The notes: a model not told the origin generated them from the letters alone. A DNA stretch of 64,000 bases from Bacteroidota bacterium (GCA_016718805.1 JADKCP010000001.1:1414001-1478000); one strand, 5' to 3'; counted from the first letter of the stretch, positions 9,601-18,703 are shown. Numbers and translations are program-made.

Positions 9601-10655
9601 GATTGCAACTGGTCTTTCGTAGCTTGTAACTTATCTTCAATTTCTTTTTTCTTGGTAACATCTGTTGTGATGCCACAAATACCATACATCACATTGTTAT
9701 TATCATACAAGGGAAATTTTAAAGTATGATAAAAAGTTGGGCCTTCATTTTCAAGGATCATTCCATCAAATTCAACAGCAGTATTTTTTTCAATGGTTTC
9801 TTTGTCGCTGGCATTGTACTTGGCGGCTGCCTCATAAGGATAAAAATCAAAGTCGGTATAGCCTAAAATGAATTGACTACTTAGCTTTACTTTTCTTTCG
9901 AAGGGTCGATTTACAAACAAAAATTTTCCTTCTAAATCTTTAATAAATACCAGCGAATTAGTATTGTCGAGTATTGCTTGTAATTGGTCTTTTGATTCTT
10001 GTACCGCAACCGAAATGCGTTCCTTTTCTTTTAAGTCGGTTATGAAATAATAAAATACAATACCAAGTATGCTAATAATGATGAGACAAAGCAAGGCAAA
10101 TATTAAAATTGTGAAGTTGGCACTTTTAATTTGCATGTCGTTCGACTTGTACAAATAAAGGCGTTCCTTTTCTTCAAGGAGTTGAATCAATCTTCGAATT
10201 TTAGCTGTAAGAATTCGACCTTCTTCTGTTCGAATAAGATTTAGTGCCGCATCAATACCATAATCGTTGCGTACACCAATTACCTTGTTGCAATGATTGA
10301 TTTTTTGTGTTAAGAAAGACTTTAGATCATTCAGTTCATTTTTATTTAGCCGGTTTTGATAAGTTAACGAAGCAAGAACATTTATTTTTAAATTAATAAG
10401 TTTGATGTTTGAATCGTAATAATACAAAAAGCTCTTTTTGCCGGAAATAGTATAACCTCGCTGGTCTGTTTCTATTTCTAAAACAGCGGCATAAATTTCT
10501 TCCAAATTTTTCAGAATAACATAGGATTCAAATTGCTTTTTACTATCCACTTTTAAGGTATTCATGTTGATAAAAGTGACGATGGTAAAGAATATCAAAA
10601 ATGCAATCGCAATTGCAAATCCAACTAAAAGCTTACTATGTATAGTGTTTTTCAC
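6609..10655 (-). CDS. CHASE3 / seven-PAS membrane histidine kinase
   Basis: A 1348-residue sensor kinase. Two membrane helices (about 9-27 and 182-204) flank an extracytoplasmic CHASE3 domain with the typical 'EIETDQRGYTISG' motif. Seven PAS/PAC units follow in tandem between residues 215 and 1110, each ending in a PAC-like tail such as 'TDITERR', 'ARDISEQ' or 'NRDITERKK'. The HisKA domain carries 'SYTISHDLRAPLRAIDGF' with His1140 as phosphorylation site. The HATPase domain has the N box 'NLISNSIKY' and G boxes 'DNGVGF' and 'GTGVGL', so the kinase looks active. The first two PAS units are similar (both 'ILDNTNSL' and 'GKFLFVNR'), suggesting duplication. There is no fused receiver; the two receivers downstream are the likely partners. 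The signal is unknown. Confidence 0.93.
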   Translation of the reverse strand: MKNTIHSKLLVGFAIAIAFLIFFTIVTFINMNTLKVDSKKQFESYVILKNLEEIYAAVLEIETDQRGYTISGKKSFLYYYDSNIKLINLKINVLASLTYQNRLNKNELNDLKSFLTQKINHCNKVIGVRNDYGIDAALNLIRTEEGRILTAKIRRLIQLLEEKERLYLYKSNDMQIKSANFTILIFALLCLIIISILGIVFYYFITDLKEKERISVAVQESKDQLQAILDNTNSLVFIKDLEGKFLFVNRPFERKVKLSSQFILGYTDFDFYPYEAAAKYNASDKETIEKNTAVEFDGMILENEGPTFYHTLKFPLYDNNNVMYGICGITTDVTKKKEIEDKLQATKDQLQSILDNTNSLIAIRDKEGKFLFVNRQYEKLFHTSSDKILGKSLFDFFPKDVAEKIYQHDVEVLKSAQIKEFELDFPVDDEMHTSITSKFPLYDASNQIYAVCAVSTDITERRHAETELQKTNILQSAILNGTEYSIIATDKDGKIIEYNKGSEEMLGYTAGEIINRHGPELFFEPWRLTFENITSEGMGYNALLPKEKLDHPTIIETEYISKSGTRIPVLLSISVLKDANNFVTGYLGVARDISEQLKAEKLVRDAQTQLTHLAKNVPGVIFQYELKSESDRKFVYVSEGSREIFELEPQAIMEDAKVVWKLLNQDDISRFFSTLFESAKTMKPIEFESMFQLPSGKVRWLKSIAKPEKSESGSILWNGVILDISEQKNTEFELKQSRERYEIAVQGANDGLWDWNLISNHVYFSARWKSMLGYQEHELQNHLDTFTKLLHPDSVKQVFAIVNDYINGNTKNYEIELQLLHKKGYYHWVLARGAVLRDNKGKAYRFAGSHTDIMDRKFQEEALRNSEAKFRAMNDASPLGVFVTNPEGYCTYTNIAYQTITGLPAAQLLGDGWVRAIHPEDTSRVSKEWEDSISHKKAYESIHRFKRPDGTVVWCKAKAAEMLNNNKIIGYVGTVDDLTQMKNAEEKIIQSTYMINNATDAIIASDLNWVINSYNKAAEKIYGFPPEEIIGRVAEDVLLTEFINSTKRNFLLDLKYKGSWSGEVLQKRKDGSFVPILSSLSVNRDNEGNAIGYLAVNRDITERKKREETINKLNVDLELNIAQLELSNRELEAFSYTISHDLRAPLRAIDGFTQILKEDYTDLLDSEAKRLMEVIMSNAKKMGQLIDDLLHFSRLSKQEVIKVEVNMNEIVQKIITELTASLPASKFEIDLEELSVALVDSATIKQVWFNLISNSIKYASNRNKIKITIGCKVEKKELIYFIKDNGVGFNMQYYDKLFGVFQRLHGGEFEGTGVGLAIVQRIIQKNDGKVWAESKVDKGSTFYFSLPK

Positions 10656-10675
10656 TTCTTAACTAGTTTATAACT

Positions 10676-11434
10676 CTAGGGCAATCTAATCGCATCTCTG
10701 GTATTGGCTTGGGCTGTGCAGGTAATTTCAATATCATTAATGGTAACATGAGCTTTTCGCGAAACTGCATACCAAACCGTATCAGCTATATCATCGGCGC
10801 TTAATGGCTGCAAACCAAGATAGGTTTTTTTTGCTCTTGTTTCATCTCCATGAAAGCGAACCAAACTAAATTCAGTTTCAACCATACCCGGCGAAATAGA
10901 TGTAACACGAATTCCATGTGGTAACATATCAATGCGCATACTTTTTGTTAATCCAACCACTGCATGCTTGGTAGCGCAATACACATTTCCATTTGGATAA
11001 GCTTGAGTTCCGGCTATTGAACTGATGTTAACGATATGCCCTTTTTTATTAGCAATCATCCACGGAGCAACAATGCGGCTTACGTATAATAATCCCTTAA
11101 TGTTGGTATCAATCATTTGCTCCCAATCATTTATTTCACCTTCCTGTATAGGTCCTAAACCCATTGCCAATCCCGCGTTATTTACTAAAATGTCAATTTT
11201 TTTCCAGTTCTCATCTAAGCTAGTTATGGCAGCAGCAACTTCTTCCTGATTTCTGATATCGAAGCTTAAACACTTCACTTCAATACCGTATTTTTTTGTC
11301 AAGGCTTCTTTTAATTCATCAAGTCGATTCGTTCTTCGTCCGGTTAAAATTAAGTGTATGTTGTTCGCTGCAAAGAGCTCGGCGGTGGCTCTTCCAATTC
11401 CAGCGGTTGCTCCTGTTATTAATGCTCTTGTCAT
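10676..11434 (-). CDS. SDR family NAD(P)-dependent oxidoreductase (YdfG-like)
   Basis: A 252-residue classical short-chain dehydrogenase. It has the cofactor motif 'TGATAGIG' at residues 7-14, the 'NNAGLA' motif near residue 87, the catalytic Ser in 'VNISSIAG' and the 'YCATKHAVVG' Tyr-Lys pair. Arg at the end of the second strand ('LTGRRTNRL') suggests NADP preference. The overall sequence resembles the YdfG group (3-hydroxy acid / serine dehydrogenases). It is 20 bp upstream of the histidine kinase gene on the same strand, but the shared transcription is probably incidental. Confidence 0.92.
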   Translation of the reverse strand: MTRALITGATAGIGRATAELFAANNIHLILTGRRTNRLDELKEALTKKYGIEVKCLSFDIRNQEEVAAAITSLDENWKKIDILVNNAGLAMGLGPIQEGEINDWEQMIDTNIKGLLYVSRIVAPWMIANKKGHIVNISSIAGTQAYPNGNVYCATKHAVVGLTKSMRIDMLPHGIRVTSISPGMVETEFSLVRFHGDETRAKKTYLGLQPLSADDIADTVWYAVSRKAHVTINDIEITCTAQANTRDAIRLP

Positions 11435-11543
11435 GTTTGAAAATTCTTTAAAATAAGCGGTTTTTTTATTAAGATTTAAATTAAATGGTGTTGGCTTTTT
11501 TCTTAAATTCTATTCGCAGAAAAAAATAAAATACTGTCAATAG

Positions 11544-13481
11544 CTATTTAATAAGTGGTTGTTTATTTAACTTACTGTTGTTGTAACTATATCCAAAATA
11601 AATAAATAATCCTAGTATAAGCCAAATAGCAAAGCCAATCCAGTTTTCGAGTTCAATTTCTGCCATCATGTATAAGCAGCTCACTAATCCAAGAACAGGA
11701 ATTAAGGATAGATTTTTTTTATAACTCCAAATAACAAGCAGAAAGGAAATAAAAATAAAAATCCACATGGGAATATTTCTGAAAAATACCATCCATCCCG
11801 AAGCATACTTTTGATCATCCGGTATATTTGCCGTTCTTAAAAGTTCGATACGATCTGCATGTTTTAAGCTATTAATATTTTCTAAAGCTATAGCTTGATC
11901 TTGGCTAACATCAAACGAAGCAGCATATTTTTGTTTGGCTGTTAGCTGTAAGCTACTTAGTGAATTCGTATCCAATCGGGTTAAAATTTCTTCGCTGCTA
12001 GCTAATTTTCGCGCTACAAAAAAATCGTGCATGTTTTCAGTGTTTAATTGCCAGCAAAGTATGCAAGTAGTTATAAATAGCAAGGGACTTATATAACGCG
12101 CATTAATGTAAGGCGTTTTAAATTTACCACGCTGAGCACTGGGATCGTTTTGCAATCGTAATACTCCGGCGCATACCAACACAAAGGCAAACAAAGTTCC
12201 TATACTGCATAAATTAGTTACCATGGTTAAGTTTAAAAATAGGGCAGGCACCGCAACAACAAAACCGGTAACAATGGTAGCAAAAGAGGGAGTTTTGAAT
12301 TTAGGATGTATGCGTGAAAATACTGTTGGTAGCAAGCCATCTCTGCTCATGCTCATCCAAATTCGTGGCTGTCCCAATTGAAAAACCAACAAAACACTAG
12401 CCATAGCAACCACCGCACTTACGGCAATTATTCCGCTTAGCCATTTTAAATTTAATTTGTGAAATACAAAAGCCAATGGGTCGCCAACAGCCAACTCTTT
12501 ATAACTCACCATTCCTGTTAAAATCAATGCAATTGCTATATACAAAACAGTACAAATAATTATTGCCCACATCATGCCTCTTGGTAAATCACGTTGTGGA
12601 TTTACACATTCCTCAGCTGTAGTACTAATTGCATCAAATCCGATGTAAGCGAAAAATACAGCCGAAACTCCTTTAAGTATTCCTGAAATTCCGTTAGGAG
12701 TAAAGGGTTGCCAATTGTCGGTGTCGACATAAAAAACACCCACAGCAATAATGAGTAGTACAACCGAGAGCTTTATTAATACCATCAGATTGGCTGCATT
12801 TCGTGATTCGCGCATACCTTTATATACTAGCCAGGTTATAAAAATAATAATGGCCAAAGCCGGCAAATCGGCAACGAAATGAAAACTTCCTATCTGTGGT
12901 GCACTATTCCAAGCAGCATATGCATCTTGCAAATTCGAAGATAGATTGCCAAGCACTTCTCCTGAATTGATTGCCTGTAAAGCCTCATCGTAACCATTCG
13001 AAGCTGTAAAATAATCCATTGTCATCCAGGCAGGAAGTTCAATTCCTCCACTGGCAAGCAAACCGGTAAAATAATCGCTCCACGAAATAGCAACTGTTAT
13101 GTTACCAATTCCATATTCCATTATTAATGCCCAACCAATAATCCAAGCAGTTAATTCACCAAAAGCTACATACGAATAAGTATAAGCACTTCCTGAAACC
13201 GGCACCATGCTGGCAAATTCAGCATATGCAAATGCAGCAAAACCACAGGCGATAGCAGTAAACAAAAATAAAAAGATAACACCCGGACCTCCATCGGCAC
13301 TTGCTTGTCCAATGGTGCTGAATATACCTGCTCCAATAATGGCAGCTATACCAAATGCTGTGAGATCCTTTACACCAAGGTGTTTTGATAAGCCGTTTCC
13401 TTCATTCAGTGTAGCATCTTCGTTGGCTTTTTGTAAGATTTGCTCAACCGTTTTTTTTCGAAATAATGAATCAAATTTCAT
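11544..13481 (-). CDS. APC superfamily amino acid permease (cationic amino acid transporter type)
   Basis: A 645-residue inner-membrane amino acid permease. The start 'LGVKDLTAFGIAAIIGAGIFSTIG' is the classical APC TM1 motif with the unwound glycine segment, and 'AYIGFDAISTTAEE' is the TM6 signature of the CAT/YfnA group. About 14 hydrophobic segments are visible. Residues 480-563 form a long hydrophilic stretch between two membrane segments, rich in Ala, Leu and charged residues, which normal YfnA-type permeases (about 460-500 residues) lack; it explains the extra length. The substrate cannot be told from sequence. Confidence 0.9.
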   Translation of the reverse strand: MKFDSLFRKKTVEQILQKANEDATLNEGNGLSKHLGVKDLTAFGIAAIIGAGIFSTIGQASADGGPGVIFLFLFTAIACGFAAFAYAEFASMVPVSGSAYTYSYVAFGELTAWIIGWALIMEYGIGNITVAISWSDYFTGLLASGGIELPAWMTMDYFTASNGYDEALQAINSGEVLGNLSSNLQDAYAAWNSAPQIGSFHFVADLPALAIIIFITWLVYKGMRESRNAANLMVLIKLSVVLLIIAVGVFYVDTDNWQPFTPNGISGILKGVSAVFFAYIGFDAISTTAEECVNPQRDLPRGMMWAIIICTVLYIAIALILTGMVSYKELAVGDPLAFVFHKLNLKWLSGIIAVSAVVAMASVLLVFQLGQPRIWMSMSRDGLLPTVFSRIHPKFKTPSFATIVTGFVVAVPALFLNLTMVTNLCSIGTLFAFVLVCAGVLRLQNDPSAQRGKFKTPYINARYISPLLFITTCILCWQLNTENMHDFFVARKLASSEEILTRLDTNSLSSLQLTAKQKYAASFDVSQDQAIALENINSLKHADRIELLRTANIPDDQKYASGWMVFFRNIPMWIFIFISFLLVIWSYKKNLSLIPVLGLVSCLYMMAEIELENWIGFAIWLILGLFIYFGYSYNNSKLNKQPLIK

Positions 13482-13804
13482 AGAGGTAAGTTGATTAGCA
13501 CTTTTATTTGCTGCTTGTTACTTTGACTAATTAAAAGTAAATATATACTAAAAACAGGGAGAAGCAACCAAGTTAAAGGATGATTTACTTGCTTTGTTAA
13601 ATATCGCTTTTAATTGAGTAGCCTTGCAAAAATAAAAATAATTGCATCCCTTTTTAACGAAGGATGAAACTTGTACTAACTTGTTTTTAGCTGGTTTGTT
13701 GGTCACAAATAAAGGCTTTTACACAGGGTTAATATTTGTTAACCAACACTAGTTCTAAAATTATTTTTCACTTAATTTGTTTAATAATTTGTAACAATCA
13801 TACT
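13482..13804 (+). other. Intergenic region between divergent permease and protease genes
   Basis: This 323-bp AT-rich stretch has no convincing coding sequence. It must hold the promoters of both divergent genes. On the minus strand a weak match, TATATTTA (13538-13545) with GTTG 19 bases further upstream (13565-13568), could serve the permease. No clear element was found for the protease gene. Confidence 0.5.
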
Positions 13805-15403
13805 ATGAATAGAATTGCATTAATTTTTATCGGAAGTTTACTAATATTTTTTTCAACGCAGGTAAAGTCCCAATCCAGTTCCAGCCAAGAAGGAGCGCTT
13901 AAATTTAGATCGGTGCTTGATTATATTGATTATTATTATGTTGACTCCACAAAAAGCAAAAAGCTAGTTGAAGATGCAATCGTTGGTATGCTCGAAACCC
14001 TTGATCCGCATTCAGTTTATATTCCCAAAGAAGAATTACAGGAAACCAACGAACCTCTAACCGGTAATTTTGAAGGTGTTGGAATTCAATTTAATTTATT
14101 GTTTGATACAATTACAGTTATTTCTCCAATATCCGGCGGGCCTTCCGAAAAGGTAGGAATTATTTCGGGTGATAAGATTATTAAAATTGAAGGGAAAAAT
14201 TTTGCCGGAATGAAAATTAAAAACGACGACGTTATTAAAAATTTACGGGGAGCAAAAGGTACTAAAGTAACCGTTAGCATTCTGCGTTCAGGTGTAAGTG
14301 AATTGCTTGATTTTACGATAACCCGCGATAAAATTCCATTGTACAGTATTGATGCAACCTATATGGCAACACCTACTGTGGGTTATATTAAATTAAGCAG
14401 ATTTGCGCAAACAAGTATGGACGAGTTTGCTCAATCGTTGCGTATACTTAAAGATAAAGGAGCAAAAGATTTGATTCTCGATTTAAACGATAATGGTGGT
14501 GGATACTTAAACATTGCATTCGAAATTGCCGATCAGTTTTTAAACGATGGAAAATTAATTGTGTACACCGAAGGTTTAAAATCGCCGAAAAAAACTTACA
14601 ACGCAACGTCAAGGGGAGAGTTCGAAAAGGGGAGAGTAATTGTACTTATTGATGAAGGTTCTGCATCGGCAAGCGAAATAGTTTCGGGTGCTATGCAAGA
14701 TTGGGATCGCGCTTTATTAATAGGCCGTAGAACTTTTGGAAAAGGCTTGGTGCAAAATCAATTTAATTTACCCGATGGTTCAGCTATGCGTTTAACCATT
14801 GCAAAATACTATACTCCGGTTGGTCGTTGCATTCAAAAACCTTACAACGGTAAAATTGAAAATTATTACAAAGATTTAAATAACCGTTTTAAACATGGAG
14901 AGTTAACCAACGTCGACAGTATTAAATTTCCTGATTCACTGAAGTATTCTACTCCCAATAATAAAATTGTTTATGGTGGTGGTGGAATTATGCCTGATAT
15001 TTTTATTCCTATTGATACTTCAAAGTCATCACTTTATTATACCAATTTAATACGCAAAGGTATTTTGAATCAGTTTACTTTGTCTTATCTTGATAAGCAT
15101 CGTAAGGAATTGTATGCAAAGTACCCAACTTTCGACGCATATAAAAAGCAATTTACCGTTAGCCAAGAGATGTTGGATGCATTAATTGCTGCAGCTGAAA
15201 AGGAAAAAATTAAGAAAGATGAAAAAGGTTTAGCTATTTCAGGTGATGTTATTAAACTCCAAATGAAAGCGCTACTAGCCCGCGATTTATGGAAAAACGA
15301 TAGTTACTACGAAATTATTAATGAAATAAACAATGCTTATCAAAAGGCATTGGAAGTATTTAAGAATGATACTTTTAAGAAGTATAAAATCAATTCTTAT
15401 TAA
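13805..15403 (+). CDS. S41 family C-terminal processing peptidase (CtpA/Prc type)
   Basis: An exported serine protease of about 532 residues counted from the ATG at 13805. I prefer that start over an upstream TTG at 13736 because it begins directly with a signal peptide (MNRIALIFIGSLLIFFSTQ). After the leader come a short N-terminal helical part with 'LDPHSVYIP', a PDZ domain ('GVGIQFNLLFDTITVIS', 'GLVSGDKI'-like core 'GIISGDKIIKI'), and the S41 catalytic domain. The catalytic Ser lies in 'DEGSASASEIVSGAMQD' and the Lys in 'RTFGKGLVQ'. Proteases of this family trim C termini of periplasmic proteins. A C-terminal helical extension of about 130 residues follows the core, common in Bacteroidota members. 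Confidence 0.92.
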   Translation: MNRIALIFIGSLLIFFSTQVKSQSSSSQEGALKFRSVLDYIDYYYVDSTKSKKLVEDAIVGMLETLDPHSVYIPKEELQETNEPLTGNFEGVGIQFNLLFDTITVISPISGGPSEKVGIISGDKIIKIEGKNFAGMKIKNDDVIKNLRGAKGTKVTVSILRSGVSELLDFTITRDKIPLYSIDATYMATPTVGYIKLSRFAQTSMDEFAQSLRILKDKGAKDLILDLNDNGGGYLNIAFEIADQFLNDGKLIVYTEGLKSPKKTYNATSRGEFEKGRVIVLIDEGSASASEIVSGAMQDWDRALLIGRRTFGKGLVQNQFNLPDGSAMRLTIAKYYTPVGRCIQKPYNGKIENYYKDLNNRFKHGELTNVDSIKFPDSLKYSTPNNKIVYGGGGIMPDIFIPIDTSKSSLYYTNLIRKGILNQFTLSYLDKHRKELYAKYPTFDAYKKQFTVSQEMLDALIAAAEKEKIKKDEKGLAISGDVIKLQMKALLARDLWKNDSYYEIINEINNAYQKALEVFKNDTFKKYKINSY

Positions 15404-15451
15404 GTAACTTTATACCTTATTTGTATATAGTTGCATTCTAAAAAAGTTGTA

Positions 15452-16927
15452 ATGAAAGTAAAACAAAGCACACAATTTTTCGTATTGCTGGCTAGTGCTT
15501 GTTTGTTCCTTTATACCTGCAAAGTTGATAAGCCAATAATTGATTTGGAAGGTAGTGGTTATCCTGACGAAATAGGAAAAATTGTTCTCACCAAATGTGC
15601 TGTTAGTGGTTGTCATACCGATAAAAGTAAAGAAGGAGCTGCAGGATTGTCACTTGAAACCTGGGACAAACTTTTTGAAGGTACACGCAATGGAGCCACG
15701 GTTATTCCATACTCTCATACCCAAAGCACATTCTTTTTATTTACCAATACTTATACTCAATTAGGTGTTTCGGTTAGTCCTTCAATGCCGGTTGGTGAAG
15801 ATCCATTGAATGTAGCACAGGTGATAAAACTACGCGATTGGATTGATGAAGGTGCGCCCAACAAAGATGGATTTGTAAAATTTTCAGATAATCCCAACCG
15901 TAAAAAAATATACATTACCAACCAAGGTTGCGATTTGGTTACAGTGCTGGATGCCGAAACAGGTTTACCCATGCGCTATGTTAAAGTTGGTCATACTCTC
16001 TTAAATGAATCACCTCATTCTATTCGAGTTTCACCAGATGGGAAGTATTGGTATGTAGTTTTTATTAACGGTGCCTACTTTCAAAAATTCAGAACAAGCG
16101 ACGATACCTTTGTTGGTGAAATAAATATAGGACTTGGAAGTTGGAATACCTTTGCAATTACCGCCGATTCAAAATATGCTTTTACTGCCGACTGGAATGC
16201 CAATGGGAGTGTATTATACCTTGATTTGGAAAATTTAACTGTAAAGAAAAAATTTGCCGGGAGCGGATTATTTGTTTTCCCACATGGTACCTTGCTTAAT
16301 GCAACCAATAATTTGCTTTACATTACGGCACAGTATGGAAATTTTATCTATAAATTGAATATTACAAATCCACTTTTTCCAAACATTAGCGAAATAACTT
16401 TAGACGGTTCCCCTCAAAGCAGTACCACACCTAAATTATTTGATCCACATGAGGTGGCTTTTTGTCCGGATAATTCAAAGTACTATGTTACCTGTCAATA
16501 TACTAACGAGGTTCGTGTATTTAAAGCGAGCAACGATTCACTAATCGCTAAAATAGCCACCGGTAGCTATCCTCAAGAAATGAGTTTTTCGGAAACAACA
16601 CCTTATTTGTTCGTTACTTGTCCTGAAGATTCAGTGACTTTTCCGGGTAAAAGAGGCTCTGTTGCGGTAATTAATTATCAAACCAATAGCTTGGTAAAAA
16701 TTTTATTTACCAGTTGGCAACCACACGGTGTTGCTGTTGATGATGCCAAGGGATTAGTGTATGTTGCCAACCGAAATGCGAACACCGATGGACCAGCTCC
16801 ACACCATAGTTCCGATTGTGGTGGCCGCAACGGCAGTGTTTCAACCATCGATTTACAAACACTCAGCGTACAAAACAAAAAAACAGAATTATCTGTAGAT
16901 CCTTATTCTGTTGCTGTTAAAAAATAA
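15452..16927 (+). CDS. Exported haem-motif / YVTN beta-propeller lipoprotein-like protein
   Basis: About 491 residues from the ATG at 15452; an upstream TTG at 15431 would only add seven residues before the leader. The N terminus has a hydrophobic leader ending in 'LYTCKVD', a loose lipobox, so it may be a lipoprotein. Near residue 50 the segment 'KCAVSGCHTD' is a CX4CH variant of the cytochrome c haem site, with Met residues ('SPSMPVG') further on as possible axial ligand. From about residue 145 the protein is a YVTN/YncE-like seven-bladed propeller with repeats such as 'IRVSPDGKYWYVVF' and 'GVAVDDAKGLVYVANRN'. The last base of its stop is the first base of the next gene's ATG, indicating translational coupling. 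Electron transfer or surface binding role is inference. Confidence 0.8.
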   Translation: MKVKQSTQFFVLLASACLFLYTCKVDKPIIDLEGSGYPDEIGKIVLTKCAVSGCHTDKSKEGAAGLSLETWDKLFEGTRNGATVIPYSHTQSTFFLFTNTYTQLGVSVSPSMPVGEDPLNVAQVIKLRDWIDEGAPNKDGFVKFSDNPNRKKIYITNQGCDLVTVLDAETGLPMRYVKVGHTLLNESPHSIRVSPDGKYWYVVFINGAYFQKFRTSDDTFVGEINIGLGSWNTFAITADSKYAFTADWNANGSVLYLDLENLTVKKKFAGSGLFVFPHGTLLNATNNLLYITAQYGNFIYKLNITNPLFPNISEITLDGSPQSSTTPKLFDPHEVAFCPDNSKYYVTCQYTNEVRVFKASNDSLIAKIATGSYPQEMSFSETTPYLFVTCPEDSVTFPGKRGSVAVINYQTNSLVKILFTSWQPHGVAVDDAKGLVYVANRNANTDGPAPHHSSDCGGRNGSVSTIDLQTLSVQNKKTELSVDPYSVAVKK

Positions 16928-17328
16928 TGATTGACTCCTACAGCATACTTATTTTCGATGGTGAATGTAATTTGTGCAATACCTGGGTGAAATTGGTTTT
17001 GCGTTTCGATAAAAAGCAACGTTTTAAGTTTTGTTCATTGCAGTCTGAAATAGGCCGTAAATTAATTGGCGACAAAATTTCACTTGAAACTTTGCCCGTG
17101 ACAGTTGTATTAATTGAGAATGAGAAGTTGTATACTCATTCAACCGCTGCGCTAAGAGTAGTTCAGCAATTAGCTTTTCCGGTATCCATGCTCGTTGTGT
17201 TTAAAATCATTCCTGTTAAAGTGCGCGATGGTATTTATAATTGGATTGCCCGTAATCGCTACAAATGGTTTGGAAAGCAGCAAAGTTGCATGGTTCCTGA
17301 AGCCAATATTATGCATCGCTTTCTGTAA
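16927..17328 (+). CDS. DCC family thiol-disulfide oxidoreductase (DUF393)
   Basis: A 133-residue thioredoxin-like protein of the DUF393/DCC family. The family motif 'FDGECNLCN' (DxxCxxC) lies at residues 10-18, and the C-terminal half has the usual hydrophobic helix and 'IARNRYKWFGK' segment. No signal peptide is visible, so it should act in the cytosol or at the membrane face. Translation is coupled to the upstream haem-motif protein by a TAATG overlap of one base, which suggests that the pair is functionally linked, perhaps through cysteine reduction; that link is inference. Confidence 0.9.
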   Translation: MIDSYSILIFDGECNLCNTWVKLVLRFDKKQRFKFCSLQSEIGRKLIGDKISLETLPVTVVLIENEKLYTHSTAALRVVQQLAFPVSMLVVFKIIPVKVRDGIYNWIARNRYKWFGKQQSCMVPEANIMHRFL

Positions 17329-17471
17329 TTTCTTGTAAGAATAATTTGTACTTTTAGCCTTGTAAAAAAAAATTTTGCAACTAAGCTTTAGCTAGCTAAA
17401 TTGATTTTACTCACAAATAAGTTTTTGAAGCATTTCTAAATTAAACCTTAATTCAACCTTAACCCATTTAT

Positions 17472-18695
17472 ATGAACAGTAAATTTTTACCCTTCAGCAT
17501 CCTAGCAATCATTTTATCTTCAACGCTTTCATTTGCTCAACTCGATACGAGCAATGGACGTTATTATTCTCAAATTTTTAGTAATGTAACTACCAGTTCA
17601 AACGTAGTTTTTGGTTCATACATTAGTTTTGGATTACAAACCAATCTTACCATGGATATTTATCAACCAACAGGAGATGTGGCTACCATGCGACCGCTGA
17701 TAGTTTTGGCGCATGGAGGAAGTTTTCAGTTTGGCGATAAAAATGAAGCGGATATTGTTGCCATGTGTCAAACTTTTGCAAAGATGGGATATGTAACTTG
17801 TTCCATTAATTATCGCACCGGCTTTTTTCCAATTGATTCGGTAAATGCTACACAGGCTGTATTAAAAGCTACACAAGACATGAAAGCTGCAGTTCGTTTT
17901 TTTCGTAAAGATGCAGCCACAGCAAATACTTATAAAATACATCCCGATTATGTGTATGTTGGAGGGAGTTCGGCCGGAGCATTTATGGCCTTGCATTTAG
18001 CTTATATGGATCAACCATCCGAATTTCCTTTGGGATTAGCTACTTTGACAAGCTTAGGTGGACTTGAAGGTACAAGCGGAAATCCGGGCTATCCGAGCTA
18101 TGCAAGCGCAGTTATTAATTTATGCGGGGCTTTAGGCGATGCAGCTTATTTGCAAGCCGGTGATGTACCTTTCGTGAGTATGCATGGAAATGCTGATGCA
18201 ACTGTGCCCTATGCTCATGCAATTATTGTTTCGCTTGGATACAGTGTGATGTATGTTGATGGAAGCAGTTCAATACACGCACGTGCTTTGGCAGTGGGCG
18301 TAAACAATCCATTTTATACGTTTAACGGAGCCGATCATGTACCCTATTTAAACAATGCTGCTTACCTTGACACAACCATCAATTATGTGCGCGATTTTTT
18401 ACTTCCATTGGTTGCAGCAGCACCACTTAAAACTTCTTCAAATGTAAGCAGTGATGAGCAGTTGACTACCTATCCGAATCCAAGTGAAGGAACTATTTTC
18501 GTTGATTATACTTTTAAAAATTCATCCACACTTAAGTATGAACTAATTGACCTTAGTGGCCGAACTATTCAATCAGGAATATTGAATTCACAGTTGAATC
18601 AACTATCAACCAGTAAAGTAAAATCAGGATTGTATTTGCTGCAGCTAACTGATGAAGCTAAGCATAGCACACTTAGCAAAGTGATGGTGCGTTAA
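17472..18695 (+). CDS. Secreted alpha/beta hydrolase (esterase-like) with T9SS type A sorting domain
   Basis: A 407-residue exported enzyme. Residues 1-22 form a signal peptide ending 'LSFAQ'. The hydrolase domain has the oxyanion-hole motif 'VLAHGGSFQFG', the nucleophile elbow 'VGGSSAGAFMAL' (GxSxG), and a late 'GNADATVPY' Asp and 'GADHVPY' His that complete a triad. This pattern fits the carboxylesterase/feruloyl-esterase-like group. The last 80 residues, starting 'TYPNPSEGTIFVDY' and ending 'LSKVMVR', are a type A C-terminal secretion signal for the type IX system, so the enzyme goes to the cell surface or medium. A strong hairpin follows the gene. Confidence 0.9.
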   Translation: MNSKFLPFSILAIILSSTLSFAQLDTSNGRYYSQIFSNVTTSSNVVFGSYISFGLQTNLTMDIYQPTGDVATMRPLIVLAHGGSFQFGDKNEADIVAMCQTFAKMGYVTCSINYRTGFFPIDSVNATQAVLKATQDMKAAVRFFRKDAATANTYKIHPDYVYVGGSSAGAFMALHLAYMDQPSEFPLGLATLTSLGGLEGTSGNPGYPSYASAVINLCGALGDAAYLQAGDVPFVSMHGNADATVPYAHAIIVSLGYSVMYVDGSSSIHARALAVGVNNPFYTFNGADHVPYLNNAAYLDTTINYVRDFLLPLVAAAPLKTSSNVSSDEQLTTYPNPSEGTIFVDYTFKNSSTLKYELIDLSGRTIQSGILNSQLNQLSTSKVKSGLYLLQLTDEAKHSTLSKVMVR

Positions 18696-18703
18696 GTGTC
18701 ATT

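Noticed and set aside
13736..13804. Upstream TTG start for the CtpA-type protease
   Set aside because: It would put 23 residues before a complete signal peptide; the ATG at 13805 begins directly with the leader.
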